DNA of 64,000 bases from Leptotrichia sp. oral taxon 215 str. W9775 (GTDB taxonomy: Bacteria > Fusobacteriota > Fusobacteriia > Fusobacteriales > Leptotrichiaceae): assembly GCF_000469505.1 (NCBI RefSeq), contig NZ_KI272860.1:216949-280948 (forward strand). The letters run 5' to 3'. Shown here in pieces: positions 35,006 to 44,212 of the stretch (the stretch's first letter is position 1; each line of letters begins with the position of its first letter). The translations under genes were made by a program, and so were the position numbers. The notes beneath the pieces are model-generated. The model saw only the letters and a list, made by a program, of their open reading frames with translations, searched no databases and was not told the origin of the DNA.

Positions 35006-38000
35006 CTACTTTTTATATTTTTCTATCCTATTAGTTATATTATTTTTTACTTTTATTACAATATTATTTATTTTCTGCTGATTTATTTTATTCGATGAAA
35101 CCTCTCCACTTACCTCCTGATCTTTTTTATCTCCTGAAGCTGTTCTACTTTTTCTATTAATTTTTTCTATTTTATAGGCAAAATTCATTATTTTATCAAA
35201 GAATTCCCTTGAATTTTCTGAAAAATATATATTTCCATAACTTTTATGCCTACTTATTATTTTTTTTGTAGAAGGTAATAGACAACCTACTGAAAACCCC
35301 CTGTGATCTCCATGATGAATTAAAATCCATCTATTTTTAGGTATTAATGTCCTATTATTTGAATCCTTTTTATGATTTTGTACCCCTATTGCCATATAAG
35401 ATTTTCTAATCACATTTCCTTTTTCATCCTTCTTTTCTGGTCTTAAATGCCATCTTAAATCATGAGTTCCTTCTATTATTCTTTTATTTTTATTTCCATT
35501 TATTTCATTTTCTCCTCCAGGTTCTATAACATACCCGTCATATCCTTCCAATTTCTTTCCAGAAGGATCCAATATTGAAAAATAAGATATTGTAGAGTTC
35601 TTTTTGGCATTTTCCTTTGTCCATTTTTTAGGATCTGTATTATAGTATTCTTCAAATCTTTCAACATAAAAAGTATATTTTCCCTGAACTCCCAAATGTG
35701 GACAATTTCCTGAACTACAGCTGTCCTCTCTTTTTTCTGTTTTTGATGAATTTACACTACTGGAGGATTTTGATGGTTTGGATAGACTTTCATTATTATT
35801 CTTTTTATTAGTTTCTGAAATTTCAGAAGAATTTTTGCTATTACTGGCAACTGTTGTATTTTCTATCTTAGAAGTTTTATCTTTTCCATGATTTTTATTC
35901 CATTCCATCTGATTAAAAGGACACATTGTGGATATTTTCCCACTTTTTCTTATTATTTTCAAAATATCCCATTCAGTAGGTATATTTTTTGTAGTATCGT
36001 ATAAATTTCCTCCCATTCCAATCCAAGTCAATATATCGCCAATTTTTGTCTCCTGCTTATCCTCTCCCTTCAGATTAAGTCTGTTTCCTCCAACATTAAA
36101 ATTATCCAGTCCTGCTATTTTAGATTTTACATTTTTCTCATCCATAGTCAGTTCTGCTTTTATAAATTCCTTTTCCTCATTTTTCATTGAAAGCCTTGCA
36201 GCCTGCATCAGATAACCATACACCATTGCAGGTAGAATTTTTGCAGAATAAAAATTTTTTCTTTCATGATCACACAGGGAAATCCCTTTTTTTCTTATTA
36301 TCCCTTTTGTATCAATATTAGGATTAGACAATTGTTTCACTCTTTTATATGAACTTCTGAATGCCTGAAAAATTTTACCTCTCAATTCATTTTCTTTTTC
36401 CTTTGTCACCTCCGATTTCATTATTGGCATTTTTTTCTTATTACTTTCAACAATTTTCTTATACTCTTTTTCTTCTTCAGCAGTAAGACCTTTTCCTGTA
36501 ATTATTCCGGCTGTTTTTTTATTTATATATGGTTTTAGCTTGTTTTCTGTCTGACTTATATATTTTTTCGCATTAGCAAACTTCTGACAGGATTTTTTCA
36601 ATGAAGTCTGCATAAAATTATTGTTTACATCCCTGCATACATCGACTAACAGTTTATACACACAGTCAGCATCCCTTACACTTTCTTTAAACTCCGTTTT
36701 TTTATCTTCTGCTATCCCTATTTCCTTTTGACCTGCATCATCAATACTGACAGTTCCCCCATATTTACATTTTATTGTGGAAATATCCAATAATGCAGGA
36801 TATTCTCCAACCTTCACATCTGTATTTTTTTCCCATTGCCCTAAAAGTTCAGGTTTGCATATTCCAATTGCACGGCATTTTTTAAATGGTAAAATTTTTT
36901 TATCATTTATATTTGCCTGCTTTCCTCCCCTTAAAGTTATACTGTTCTGATTTATTACCAGTTTACTTATATCTTCTCCTAAGGTACATTTCAACATGCA
37001 GTTGTCATTTACAAAGAGTTCCCCTGTCGGCTTTACTATATTCTGAAAATCATAAAATGACTTATAGAAGGAATAGATGTCCATGGAATCGATATTTGCT
37101 GAATAATCTCTTAATTCCTTGCAATCCTTAAATAATTTATGCATTATTGATCTGTCTTTTTCAAAATCAGACTTATCCCTGTAATTTTCATATATCTCAT
37201 CTATCAGGTTACTTATATTCCGTATATTCCTTACTTTTATTGCTGATTTGGAGGTTATCCAGTCATTCAGAAGGGTAGTCACCCTTATTTCTTTTCCAAG
37301 TTTTTCAAGCCTGTTATACAATCCCGTATCTGTTTTTGAAGGAATATCTATACCTCTTTGTTTTTTTACATACCATAACAGATAATTTCTGACTATGTTG
37401 CTATCTTTATACTTATGGTTATCAAAATACTTTGTCTCATTTTCTCCCTTAAATCCTGTCTGAACTGACAAAAATTCTATTATTATATTTTCAATTAACC
37501 GCTTAGTCAATGGATACTGATTTATGCCATTTTCATCAATTTCGTAGAATTTCTGATATTCACTGTCACTTGAATACAGTTCTTTCATTAAACTTATACA
37601 TTTAATCTTTGAAAGATCTGAATCTGAAATATTTTTTTTAGCAACCTTTATCACTATTTCATCAATATCTTTTATTCCCTTCATATACTTGTCATATTTT
37701 TCAAGGAGTACATTTTTTTCTACTTTATGTGTATTTTTTCCCTCTTTTACATCCTTCGAACTGTTATTTAATGTATCCTGTATCTTATCTGTAAATCCTG
37801 ATTTAGGCTGATTTTCTCCAATAGGTTTTCTATCAGGATATTTTACATATTTTGCTGAATACTGACTTAACACATATTCCAGTGATTCTACCCTGCTTTT
37901 ATTGAAAATTGGATTACTCCACACATAATAGATAATATCCTGTATTCTTATATTTTCATTTTCATCTCTTCCTCTTAAAATATCGAATCCCTGCTGTTTT

Positions 38001-39145
38001 ATTACATTTCCTATTTTGTCACTGCCTTTGGTTGCTTCATCATATATTTTCAAAATTACATTGATATCTTCCCTGTTTTCTTCCAAAACCTTTTTTGATG
38101 TTTTTGTTTCCAGATATTTTATATAATCGCTATCATACATGTTTTTATCATTGAATTTAACTTGCAGCCTTTCCAATACAGCTTCCTCAGAATTTACAAA
38201 TACCAGCTCAGGAGCTTTACTGTTTTCAAACCTGTCTTTTTTATATTCTTCATTATCCCAGACTTCTTCAAACTTCTGACCATTAAATACAAATACCCCC
38301 TGTCTATTATTTTCCTCAGAAGAATTCATAGCAGAATTTGATTTTTTTCCTGTACTGTTATTTTTTTCTTCCTTTATTTTAGCCTGGCTATTTATATTTT
38401 TATTATCCACCTGTGCATCATTTTTTTCTACTACTTTCCCATTTATTCTACATTGGAATATTTTAGTAAAATTTTCTTTAAAATATTCCCATCTTTTTTC
38501 TTTATCAGCATCTGAAAGACCATTATTTATTTTAGTCATTATTTTGTTAAATGCTTTTCTATATTTTTCAAAACCTTCTTTGTTATTTTCAACAATTTTT
38601 ACATATTCATGACAATTTTTCCCTAATAAATCCATAAATGATGCTCTCACGTTATGTTTATAATCTCTTAGAATTATATCTGGATCAGATACATAATCTA
38701 CATTTTCATTAAATGTTTTTTTGTATAAGTTTGTAGCAAGAGTATAGTTGTATCTCCCTGTAAGCTGCATTATTCCTCTACCTCTAAATTTATATCCGTC
38801 TCCTTTACCATTTTTCAGTTCTTCCCTATTATCATATACAGTATCTGCTATTGCTCTCTGATTTGCCGGATGATTTTTATTTTTTCCATGTTTTGCTGCT
38901 AAACTTGGATTATTTCTATATCTTCTGAATATTTCCTTCAATCTTTTTTCACTATAATTAAAAATCTCATTAAAATTTTTATAATTAGTTTCACCCCTAA
39001 AATGTGCAAAAATATGAGCATAAGCCAGACAATCATCCATTCCAAGTTTTTTAAAACAACTGTTTATTTCATCAACTGTTTTCTTAAAAGCTTCTTCACT
39101 CCCATTTTTAAACATCATTCTCAGCTGCTCTATTGTAACCTCCAT
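35006..39145 (-). CDS. GH19 lysozyme - DUF4280 (PAAR-like) - DUF5675-like multidomain protein, candidate secreted cargo
   Basis: 1379 residues from the ATG at 39145 (GGGGGAT upstream; the longer frame begins at TTG). Domains: (1) residues ~1-260, GH19 chitinase/lysozyme fold with AHIFAHFRGETNY and YKFRGRGIMQLTGRYNY; (2) ~260-710, long charged helical region; (3) ~710-810, DUF4280 PAAR-like tip with NDNCMLKCTLG, KKCRAIGICKP, IKCKYGGTVSIDDAGQ, Cys-rich; (4) ~810-1130 helical; (5) ~1150-1330, Cys-rich start, then a DUF5675-like domain with RWILIHHGDHRGFSVGCLL, where H-x-G and the late Cys recall L,D-transpeptidase-like catalysis. No signal peptide, fitting delivery on a spike. Downstream of VgrG-like and Hcp-like genes in one operon. 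Confidence 0.72.
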   Translation of the reverse strand: MEVTIEQLRMMFKNGSEEAFKKTVDEINSCFKKLGMDDCLAYAHIFAHFRGETNYKNFNEIFNYSEKRLKEIFRRYRNNPSLAAKHGKNKNHPANQRAIADTVYDNREELKNGKGDGYKFRGRGIMQLTGRYNYTLATNLYKKTFNENVDYVSDPDIILRDYKHNVRASFMDLLGKNCHEYVKIVENNKEGFEKYRKAFNKIMTKINNGLSDADKEKRWEYFKENFTKIFQCRINGKVVEKNDAQVDNKNINSQAKIKEEKNNSTGKKSNSAMNSSEENNRQGVFVFNGQKFEEVWDNEEYKKDRFENSKAPELVFVNSEEAVLERLQVKFNDKNMYDSDYIKYLETKTSKKVLEENREDINVILKIYDEATKGSDKIGNVIKQQGFDILRGRDENENIRIQDIIYYVWSNPIFNKSRVESLEYVLSQYSAKYVKYPDRKPIGENQPKSGFTDKIQDTLNNSSKDVKEGKNTHKVEKNVLLEKYDKYMKGIKDIDEIVIKVAKKNISDSDLSKIKCISLMKELYSSDSEYQKFYEIDENGINQYPLTKRLIENIIIEFLSVQTGFKGENETKYFDNHKYKDSNIVRNYLLWYVKKQRGIDIPSKTDTGLYNRLEKLGKEIRVTTLLNDWITSKSAIKVRNIRNISNLIDEIYENYRDKSDFEKDRSIMHKLFKDCKELRDYSANIDSMDIYSFYKSFYDFQNIVKPTGELFVNDNCMLKCTLGEDISKLVINQNSITLRGGKQANINDKKILPFKKCRAIGICKPELLGQWEKNTDVKVGEYPALLDISTIKCKYGGTVSIDDAGQKEIGIAEDKKTEFKESVRDADCVYKLLVDVCRDVNNNFMQTSLKKSCQKFANAKKYISQTENKLKPYINKKTAGIITGKGLTAEEEKEYKKIVESNKKKMPIMKSEVTKEKENELRGKIFQAFRSSYKRVKQLSNPNIDTKGIIRKKGISLCDHERKNFYSAKILPAMVYGYLMQAARLSMKNEEKEFIKAELTMDEKNVKSKIAGLDNFNVGGNRLNLKGEDKQETKIGDILTWIGMGGNLYDTTKNIPTEWDILKIIRKSGKISTMCPFNQMEWNKNHGKDKTSKIENTTVASNSKNSSEISETNKKNNNESLSKPSKSSSSVNSSKTEKREDSCSSGNCPHLGVQGKYTFYVERFEEYYNTDPKKWTKENAKKNSTISYFSILDPSGKKLEGYDGYVIEPGGENEINGNKNKRIIEGTHDLRWHLRPEKKDEKGNVIRKSYMAIGVQNHKKDSNNRTLIPKNRWILIHHGDHRGFSVGCLLPSTKKIISRHKSYGNIYFSENSREFFDKIMNFAYKIEKINRKSRTASGDKKDQEVSGEVSSNKINQQKINNIVIKVKNNITNRIEKYKK

Positions 39146-39164
39146 GAAATCCCCCTTTTCATGA

Positions 39165-40064
39165 TTAATATTTCTCAAATAATTCTGATATTTCTGTATC
39201 TACATCAAACTTTTCTATCGATTTGTTTATCTTTTTTTTAGGAGATTTTGATACTTTAAAGTCATCTCCTTCTTTTGTTTTTATTTTCGAATATCCTTCT
39301 ACATATACATTGTCAATTACCAAATTATTATTTTTATAGCCAAGTTCAATAAAATATGTCTTAAATCCTGACAATTTCCCCATTGACATATCTCTTATGA
39401 TGACCATATTATTTTTTATTTCATATGAACTTTCTTCTCCGTAGGAACCTCCTGTACCTTCTATTCCAACTGGAATAATTAACTTACAGCTATCAAAAAT
39501 TTTATAATCCTCCCCTTCACTTATAAAAAATTTTAAACAGCTTGAATTTTTACCAGTTTTATACATTTCATATAATTCATCAGGCCCCATATCCTTTGCT
39601 TTTTCAGTTTCAATATTAGAATATTCCAAAATATAATCTTTCTTATTGTCTTTATTTATATATCCTGACTTTGTTTCTTTTAATGTTATTCCATTGGCAA
39701 ATTTTATGCTTTTATCATTTATCAGATTTTTCTCAAGTTTGTCTGACTTTATCAATAATTTTATATATTCCGTATAAAATTTCTCTGCTTTAGTTTTTTC
39801 GCCTAATTTCCATAATACATCTGCATAATTTAAATTGGCTACAATTCTTTTAGGAAACTTATTTAATATGTCTTCTAATATTTTCTTTGACTCTGATAAA
39901 TTTCCTTTTTTATATAACTCATAGGCGTAGTCATTTATTTGAGTTACATTTTTCTCTGTTATCTCTCTATTATTCCTATTCTCTGTACTTTTTCCTTTTA
40001 AATAACTTAACGAAATACAAAAAATAAATACAAACATTATTTTCCAGATAATTCCTTTTTTCAT
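39165..40064 (-). CDS. Exported TPR protein, possible immunity or accessory protein
   Basis: 299 residues. Hydrophobic signal-like segment (IMFVFIFCISLSYL) without a clear lipobox. TPR-like helices at about 45-110 (YELYKKGNLSESKKILEDIL, ANLNYADVLWKLGEKTKAE). Then KSGYINKDNKKDYILEYS and a beta-rich C-terminal domain. Starts with AAGGAG 8 nt before the ATG, and lies 19 bp upstream of the large GH19/PAAR-like gene. Function unknown; context suggests either an immunity protein or an adaptor for the cargo. Confidence 0.6.
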   Translation of the reverse strand: MKKGIIWKIMFVFIFCISLSYLKGKSTENRNNREITEKNVTQINDYAYELYKKGNLSESKKILEDILNKFPKRIVANLNYADVLWKLGEKTKAEKFYTEYIKLLIKSDKLEKNLINDKSIKFANGITLKETKSGYINKDNKKDYILEYSNIETEKAKDMGPDELYEMYKTGKNSSCLKFFISEGEDYKIFDSCKLIIPVGIEGTGGSYGEESSYEIKNNMVIIRDMSMGKLSGFKTYFIELGYKNNNLVIDNVYVEGYSKIKTKEGDDFKVSKSPKKKINKSIEKFDVDTEISELFEKY

Positions 40065-40092
40065 TGATGCTCCTTCCTTTTCACTGATTTTA

Positions 40093-41418
40093 TTATTTCA
40101 ACTGACTTTTATGTATATATCCTTTCATATGGTATCCACCCTTTTCATTATAGAAATATACATATTTCCAATTATTTTCAGTATATATTTCCTCAACTTC
40201 AACACCATTTTTTAATTTATATAATATTGTACTTTCTACACTTGGTTCCCTTCTTAAATTAATACTGTCATCTTTGGAAGCTGTTTTTAAAATTTTACCT
40301 GTCTTATAGTTTTTCTTTGCTGCTGTATCATTATCAAATCCATAATCCCTAAAATCATCCTGCCAGGAAATTTCTTCCTTCAAATCAGTTACAATATAAT
40401 TGGTTGCACCAGGTGCGGCTACTACTGACAAAAATAAATTATCTCCGTCCATACTTTCAAGTAATGCCTCAGCATATGCAATTTTCCTTCCTATTACCCT
40501 GCCCTTCTTTACAAAAATTGTTTCCCTGTTAGACTGTCCCGCATAAGCATATGGATATGTAATTATATACATTCCATAATCTTTATTTCTAAAGCTTTCT
40601 ATTCCTGTTATTTTTTCATCTTCACTTTCTGCTTCTTTATCATATTTATTTACTATTTTATAAACTTCTTCTGGTAATTTTTCTCTTGAAATTTCTGACA
40701 CGGAAATAGTCTTTACTATCTTTACTGTTTCAAAATCATTTATTTTATCCTCAAATTCTGAAAAATTCGGATATTTTGTTTCATTTTCCCTCTTTTTTGA
40801 ATTTTCTTCCATTCTATTTTCAATAAATATCTTATCAAGCATAGTAAATTTATTATAATTTTCATATATATAATCTACTATTTCTTTAGGAACTTCCCTT
40901 ACTTCAAGTCTTTTCAGTCTTCTTAGTTTTTCTATTTCTTCAACACCGTATTTTAACGGATTGAAACTCACATCTAAATGATTTAATTTAGATAATCTGC
41001 CTATACCTCTAATATCCTTAATGTTATTATTATGAAGCCACAATTCTTTCAAATTTTTTAAATTTAATAACGGGGTTATATCTTCTATCTGATTGAAATT
41101 TATTTTTAAAACTTCTAATTTTTCAAGTTTTTCCAAAGGTTTCAAATCACTTATTTTATTCCATCGTAAATCAAGTTCCTTTACATTTTTGTAATCTAAA
41201 ATACAACTTATTTCTTCCAAATTTTTATTTTTCAGCTCTATTTTTTCAGAATTAACATTGTATTTCTCAAGTTCTTTACAACTTTTACTTTTTGAAACTG
41301 ACCCGCTGCTTTCATTTGTTTTTATTTCCTTTTTCTTTTCCATGCTGTTAACTTTGTTACAATTTACAAACAATGTAACAAATAACATTAAAACAAATAA
41401 ATTTCTTCTCATTTTCAT
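40093..41418 (-). CDS. Lipoprotein with leucine-rich repeats and C-terminal SH3b domain
   Basis: 441 residues from the ATG at 41418, 4 nt after GGAGGG. Lipobox LFVNC at about residue 20. Residues ~60-170 are four to five internalin-like 22-residue LRRs (VKELDLRWNKISDLKPLEKL, LEVLKINFNQIEDITPLLNL). The middle is helical, and the last 60 residues form an SH3_3-type domain (INLRREPSVESTILYKLKNG). LRRs bind protein partners and SH3b domains often bind peptidoglycan. Sits between the VgrG-like and TPR genes. Confidence 0.75.
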   Translation of the reverse strand: MKMRRNLFVLMLFVTLFVNCNKVNSMEKKKEIKTNESSGSVSKSKSCKELEKYNVNSEKIELKNKNLEEISCILDYKNVKELDLRWNKISDLKPLEKLEKLEVLKINFNQIEDITPLLNLKNLKELWLHNNNIKDIRGIGRLSKLNHLDVSFNPLKYGVEEIEKLRRLKRLEVREVPKEIVDYIYENYNKFTMLDKIFIENRMEENSKKRENETKYPNFSEFEDKINDFETVKIVKTISVSEISREKLPEEVYKIVNKYDKEAESEDEKITGIESFRNKDYGMYIITYPYAYAGQSNRETIFVKKGRVIGRKIAYAEALLESMDGDNLFLSVVAAPGATNYIVTDLKEEISWQDDFRDYGFDNDTAAKKNYKTGKILKTASKDDSINLRREPSVESTILYKLKNGVEVEEIYTENNWKYVYFYNEKGGYHMKGYIHKSQLK

Positions 41419-41448
41419 ATTTCCCTCCATTATTTCAAATCAATTTCC

Positions 41449-42963
41449 TCAATTATTATGTATCTTCTGCCCCTTCATTCTTATTTCTCCCGAAGCTTCT
41501 ATCCTGATATCCTTTGCTTTTCCAATAACATTGATATTATCTCCGTAAATTGCCATTTCTCCTATTGATTCAATTCCAACATAGTCATCCGACACAACTA
41601 CCATGTTTTTCAATCCCTTATTTACAAAATTTTCTGCTGTTTCACTGCTTGTTTTTGAAGTTCTTGTGTATGAATTTTCCATATTCAGTTCCATTTTATT
41701 TTTATTGACTGTAAGATTAAAATCACTTCCATTAATATGAAAATTTCTTTTTTCATAATCACTAAATCTTCCGTTTCCTTTATTATTTACTGCCCAGGAA
41801 ACTCTTGCGAAACTTTCATCTTCATTTGGAAAGTAAACCTCTACCGTATCATTTATTTCCGGAGTGCAGAAAAATCCTGTATTTGTCTGAGAATAGAAAG
41901 TCTGATAACTTAATGGCCATCTCTTTATTCCATAATCAGAATAAGCCCTACTGAACTCCACCTCTCCTTTTTGTTCGATTATTTTATTTAAACCTTCATT
42001 AAAAACAACTTCCATTTTTGCAATTTCTTCTTCAGAAAACACCTTTTCAACCTTCGCTTCAATACTGCATCCCTTTATTTCTTCATTATATTTTTTCAAT
42101 ATATTATAATTTTTTATATCTGTTGCCAGAAATTCACTTTTCATAAGATTATTTTTCAAATATATTTTTGTTTTTAAAACTGTCAGAGCATCATCGCCAC
42201 TTCCATTTTTTTCCTCAGAAGTATAGTCCCTGTTAATTGAAACAGAATCACCAAGACTTACAACTTTGTTTGAATAAACTTTATAGTATAAGTTTTTATA
42301 GTCTCTGACAATTGAATAATCTGAATAATATTTATTTTCATTTTTTACATTTCCAGTTTCTATTACTCCAAATGTAATTATTCCCTGCTCCGTAACTAGC
42401 AGCCCTGTCTTCAGGTGTGAAGCCATTCTCACAAGGAATTCCCAGTCTGTTTCATTATACTGGACTATCAGCTTTCCTATCGGTACCTCAGCCCCCTTAA
42501 AATATTTTATCTGTATATCCTTATTACTGCATGTACTGTTTATTTCATCAATTATATTCGCATATGTAAAATTTTTATCCTGAAATACCCTGTATCTCTT
42601 TTCCATTTTTCTATCAAAAAGAATACTGTATGAAAATGCCTCTATAAAGATTAAATAACCTTCACTTCCATATTCAAGTACTTCAAAATAATCAATTATC
42701 CCTTTGAAAATTTCCTTTTCCCCGACAGAAGCATCTTCTCCTGAAACTTCTATTCCTATTTCAGTTTCCTCTTTTCCAATTATTTCTTCAAGCTCACTTT
42801 TTCTCTCATTTTCCACTTCTATCTTTAATTTTAGTTTCTGGTGTTCATTTATGCCTTCTGTTAATTCAAATTCCCTTATGAGATAGTTTTCTATTTTTTT
42901 ATTATTCAAAATTACGTTTACATTTCTTCCCTCATACATATTTTCATTAATGCCCATATCCAT
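41449..42963 (-). CDS. VgrG-like spike protein (gp27/gp5 fusion)
   Basis: 504 residues. The gp27-like part shows YLIREFELTEGINEHQKLKLK, FKGIIDYFEV, then the diagnostic VQYNETDWEFLVRMASHL near residue 169. Near 370 the OB-fold FCTPEINDTVEVYFPNEDES is the gp5 N-domain. The C-terminal ~90 residues are beta-rich (DDYVGIESIGEMAIYGDNINVIG), the start of a needle. No extra effector domain is attached. In contractile injection systems this trimer tips the tube and carries PAAR-like cargo, consistent with the DUF4280 protein downstream. Confidence 0.8.
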   Translation of the reverse strand: MDMGINENMYEGRNVNVILNNKKIENYLIREFELTEGINEHQKLKLKIEVENERKSELEEIIGKEETEIGIEVSGEDASVGEKEIFKGIIDYFEVLEYGSEGYLIFIEAFSYSILFDRKMEKRYRVFQDKNFTYANIIDEINSTCSNKDIQIKYFKGAEVPIGKLIVQYNETDWEFLVRMASHLKTGLLVTEQGIITFGVIETGNVKNENKYYSDYSIVRDYKNLYYKVYSNKVVSLGDSVSINRDYTSEEKNGSGDDALTVLKTKIYLKNNLMKSEFLATDIKNYNILKKYNEEIKGCSIEAKVEKVFSEEEIAKMEVVFNEGLNKIIEQKGEVEFSRAYSDYGIKRWPLSYQTFYSQTNTGFFCTPEINDTVEVYFPNEDESFARVSWAVNNKGNGRFSDYEKRNFHINGSDFNLTVNKNKMELNMENSYTRTSKTSSETAENFVNKGLKNMVVVSDDYVGIESIGEMAIYGDNINVIGKAKDIRIEASGEIRMKGQKIHNN

Positions 42964-43017
42964 TCTATCAACCTCAACTTCCCAAATATTTTAATATATA
43001 ACCTGGCCCGCCTCTTT

Positions 43018-43488
43018 TTATTTTATATCCAGTTTATTTTTCTGATGAAACTTCTGTTTCAAATGAAGTACAAATACTCCAATCCCCTTTTCAATGCTTA
43101 GTTCCTGAGAGAAATTCCTTACAAACATATTTGCAAACTTGTAGTCTATATTTTTATTTGCTCCGAGATTCACAAACACCTCCACATTTCTGTAATCATT
43201 TTTTTCAAGATAAGATTCCGCCCATTTTGCCAGATCAATAATATTTTTTTTATTCTGTTCATATAGATCTGTATTATCATTACTGTTTTCATTATTTTCA
43301 CTATTTGTATTATTTTCTATATTCGATATGACTTTTCCTGTAACTGTCATTTCAATACTGCTCCTATTATTTGCAAAATCAGTATTTTCAGCTAGTCCTA
43401 TATTATATTTTATTTCTATTATCTCATCTTCTCCTATGTTTATTTCCTTTTTTTCGCTTTCATCAACAATTTTTATTTTATATTTCAT
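43018..43488 (-). CDS. Hcp/tail-tube-like protein
   Basis: 156 residues; start is the ATG at 43488 after GGGGGA rather than a TTG two codons before. Pattern: an opening beta strand KIKIVDES, GLAENTDFANNRSSIEMTVTGKV, a helix DLAKWAESYLEKN, strand NVEVFVNLG, and the closing NMFVRNFSQELSIEKGIGVFVLHLKQK. The last segment matches the end (NxFVVDYSExxxxxxGVGxFxLxIRQK) typical of small tube-like proteins next to DUF4280/VgrG genes in clostridia and fusobacteria. An Asn-rich acidic loop (residues ~55-75) is unusual. Call by pattern and neighbours. Confidence 0.6.
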   Translation of the reverse strand: MKYKIKIVDESEKKEINIGEDEIIEIKYNIGLAENTDFANNRSSIEMTVTGKVISNIENNTNSENNENSNDNTDLYEQNKKNIIDLAKWAESYLEKNDYRNVEVFVNLGANKNIDYKFANMFVRNFSQELSIEKGIGVFVLHLKQKFHQKNKLDIK

Positions 43489-43510
43489 TCCCAATCCCCC
43501 TCATATATTT

Positions 43511-44212
43511 TTAGAAAACTGAAACCTCTCCCAATTTTAAAGTTTTTTCTACATTTATTACACCAAAATGATTTTCCCAGTAATACTTTATCTTTACACC
43601 CAATGGCAGAAATAAATTTTCCATTATTTTTACTTTTAATCTATTTTCCTTTTTCTTTTCCCTGTTAATGTAAATTACTACTTTTTTCCTCTCATATTTT
43701 TTCTGATAAATTATTGAATCAGGAAAAAAATACTTTATACCATTGGAAAATACATCAAAACTTTCTTTTCCTGTTACAATTTTGTCGTAATACAGCAGAA
43801 CCATCGCATTTTTTTCTTCTTCCGTCAATTTTTTAAAATCTGCCATTAATTCATCTCCAAAGACACCCCCTTCAATATCCCTCAATATCTTTTCACAATA
43901 TATATCTATAATTGTTGTTCCTGTAACATAGTCTATTTCCCTGAGGCACATTAGTGCTTCGTGAATAAATTTCTTTCTAATTTCCTTATATTTTTCTTCT
44001 TCTGTTTCCTGAAAGATTTCCAAAAAACTTGAAAATATGCTATTAAATCTTATAAACGGATTTACCTTTATTTCATTTTCCAGCCTAAATTCATTTAGAA
44101 AATCCCCATTAATCTCCAAATAAGGAGAATATTCCTCTTCCGATATAAATTTTATATTTTTTCCTGAACCTGCCCATAAATATTCGTAACCAGCTTTCCT
44201 ACTTCTAATCAT
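43511..44212 (-). CDS. Putative baseplate-type component of the injection system
   Basis: 233 residues. Starts with the ATG overlapping the upstream gene by 8 bp, with AGGGGG as ribosome site. No recognisable domain: a mixed helical N-half (FNSIFSSFLEIFQETEEEKYK), then beta strands (KKVVIYINREKK, LPLGVKIKYYW) and a short C-terminal hydrophobic strand. Absence of signal peptide plus translational coupling to the previous gene points to a cytosolic complex partner. Assigned by context only. Confidence 0.5.
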   Translation of the reverse strand: MIRSRKAGYEYLWAGSGKNIKFISEEEYSPYLEINGDFLNEFRLENEIKVNPFIRFNSIFSSFLEIFQETEEEKYKEIRKKFIHEALMCLREIDYVTGTTIIDIYCEKILRDIEGGVFGDELMADFKKLTEEEKNAMVLLYYDKIVTGKESFDVFSNGIKYFFPDSIIYQKKYERKKVVIYINREKKKENRLKVKIMENLFLPLGVKIKYYWENHFGVINVEKTLKLGEVSVF

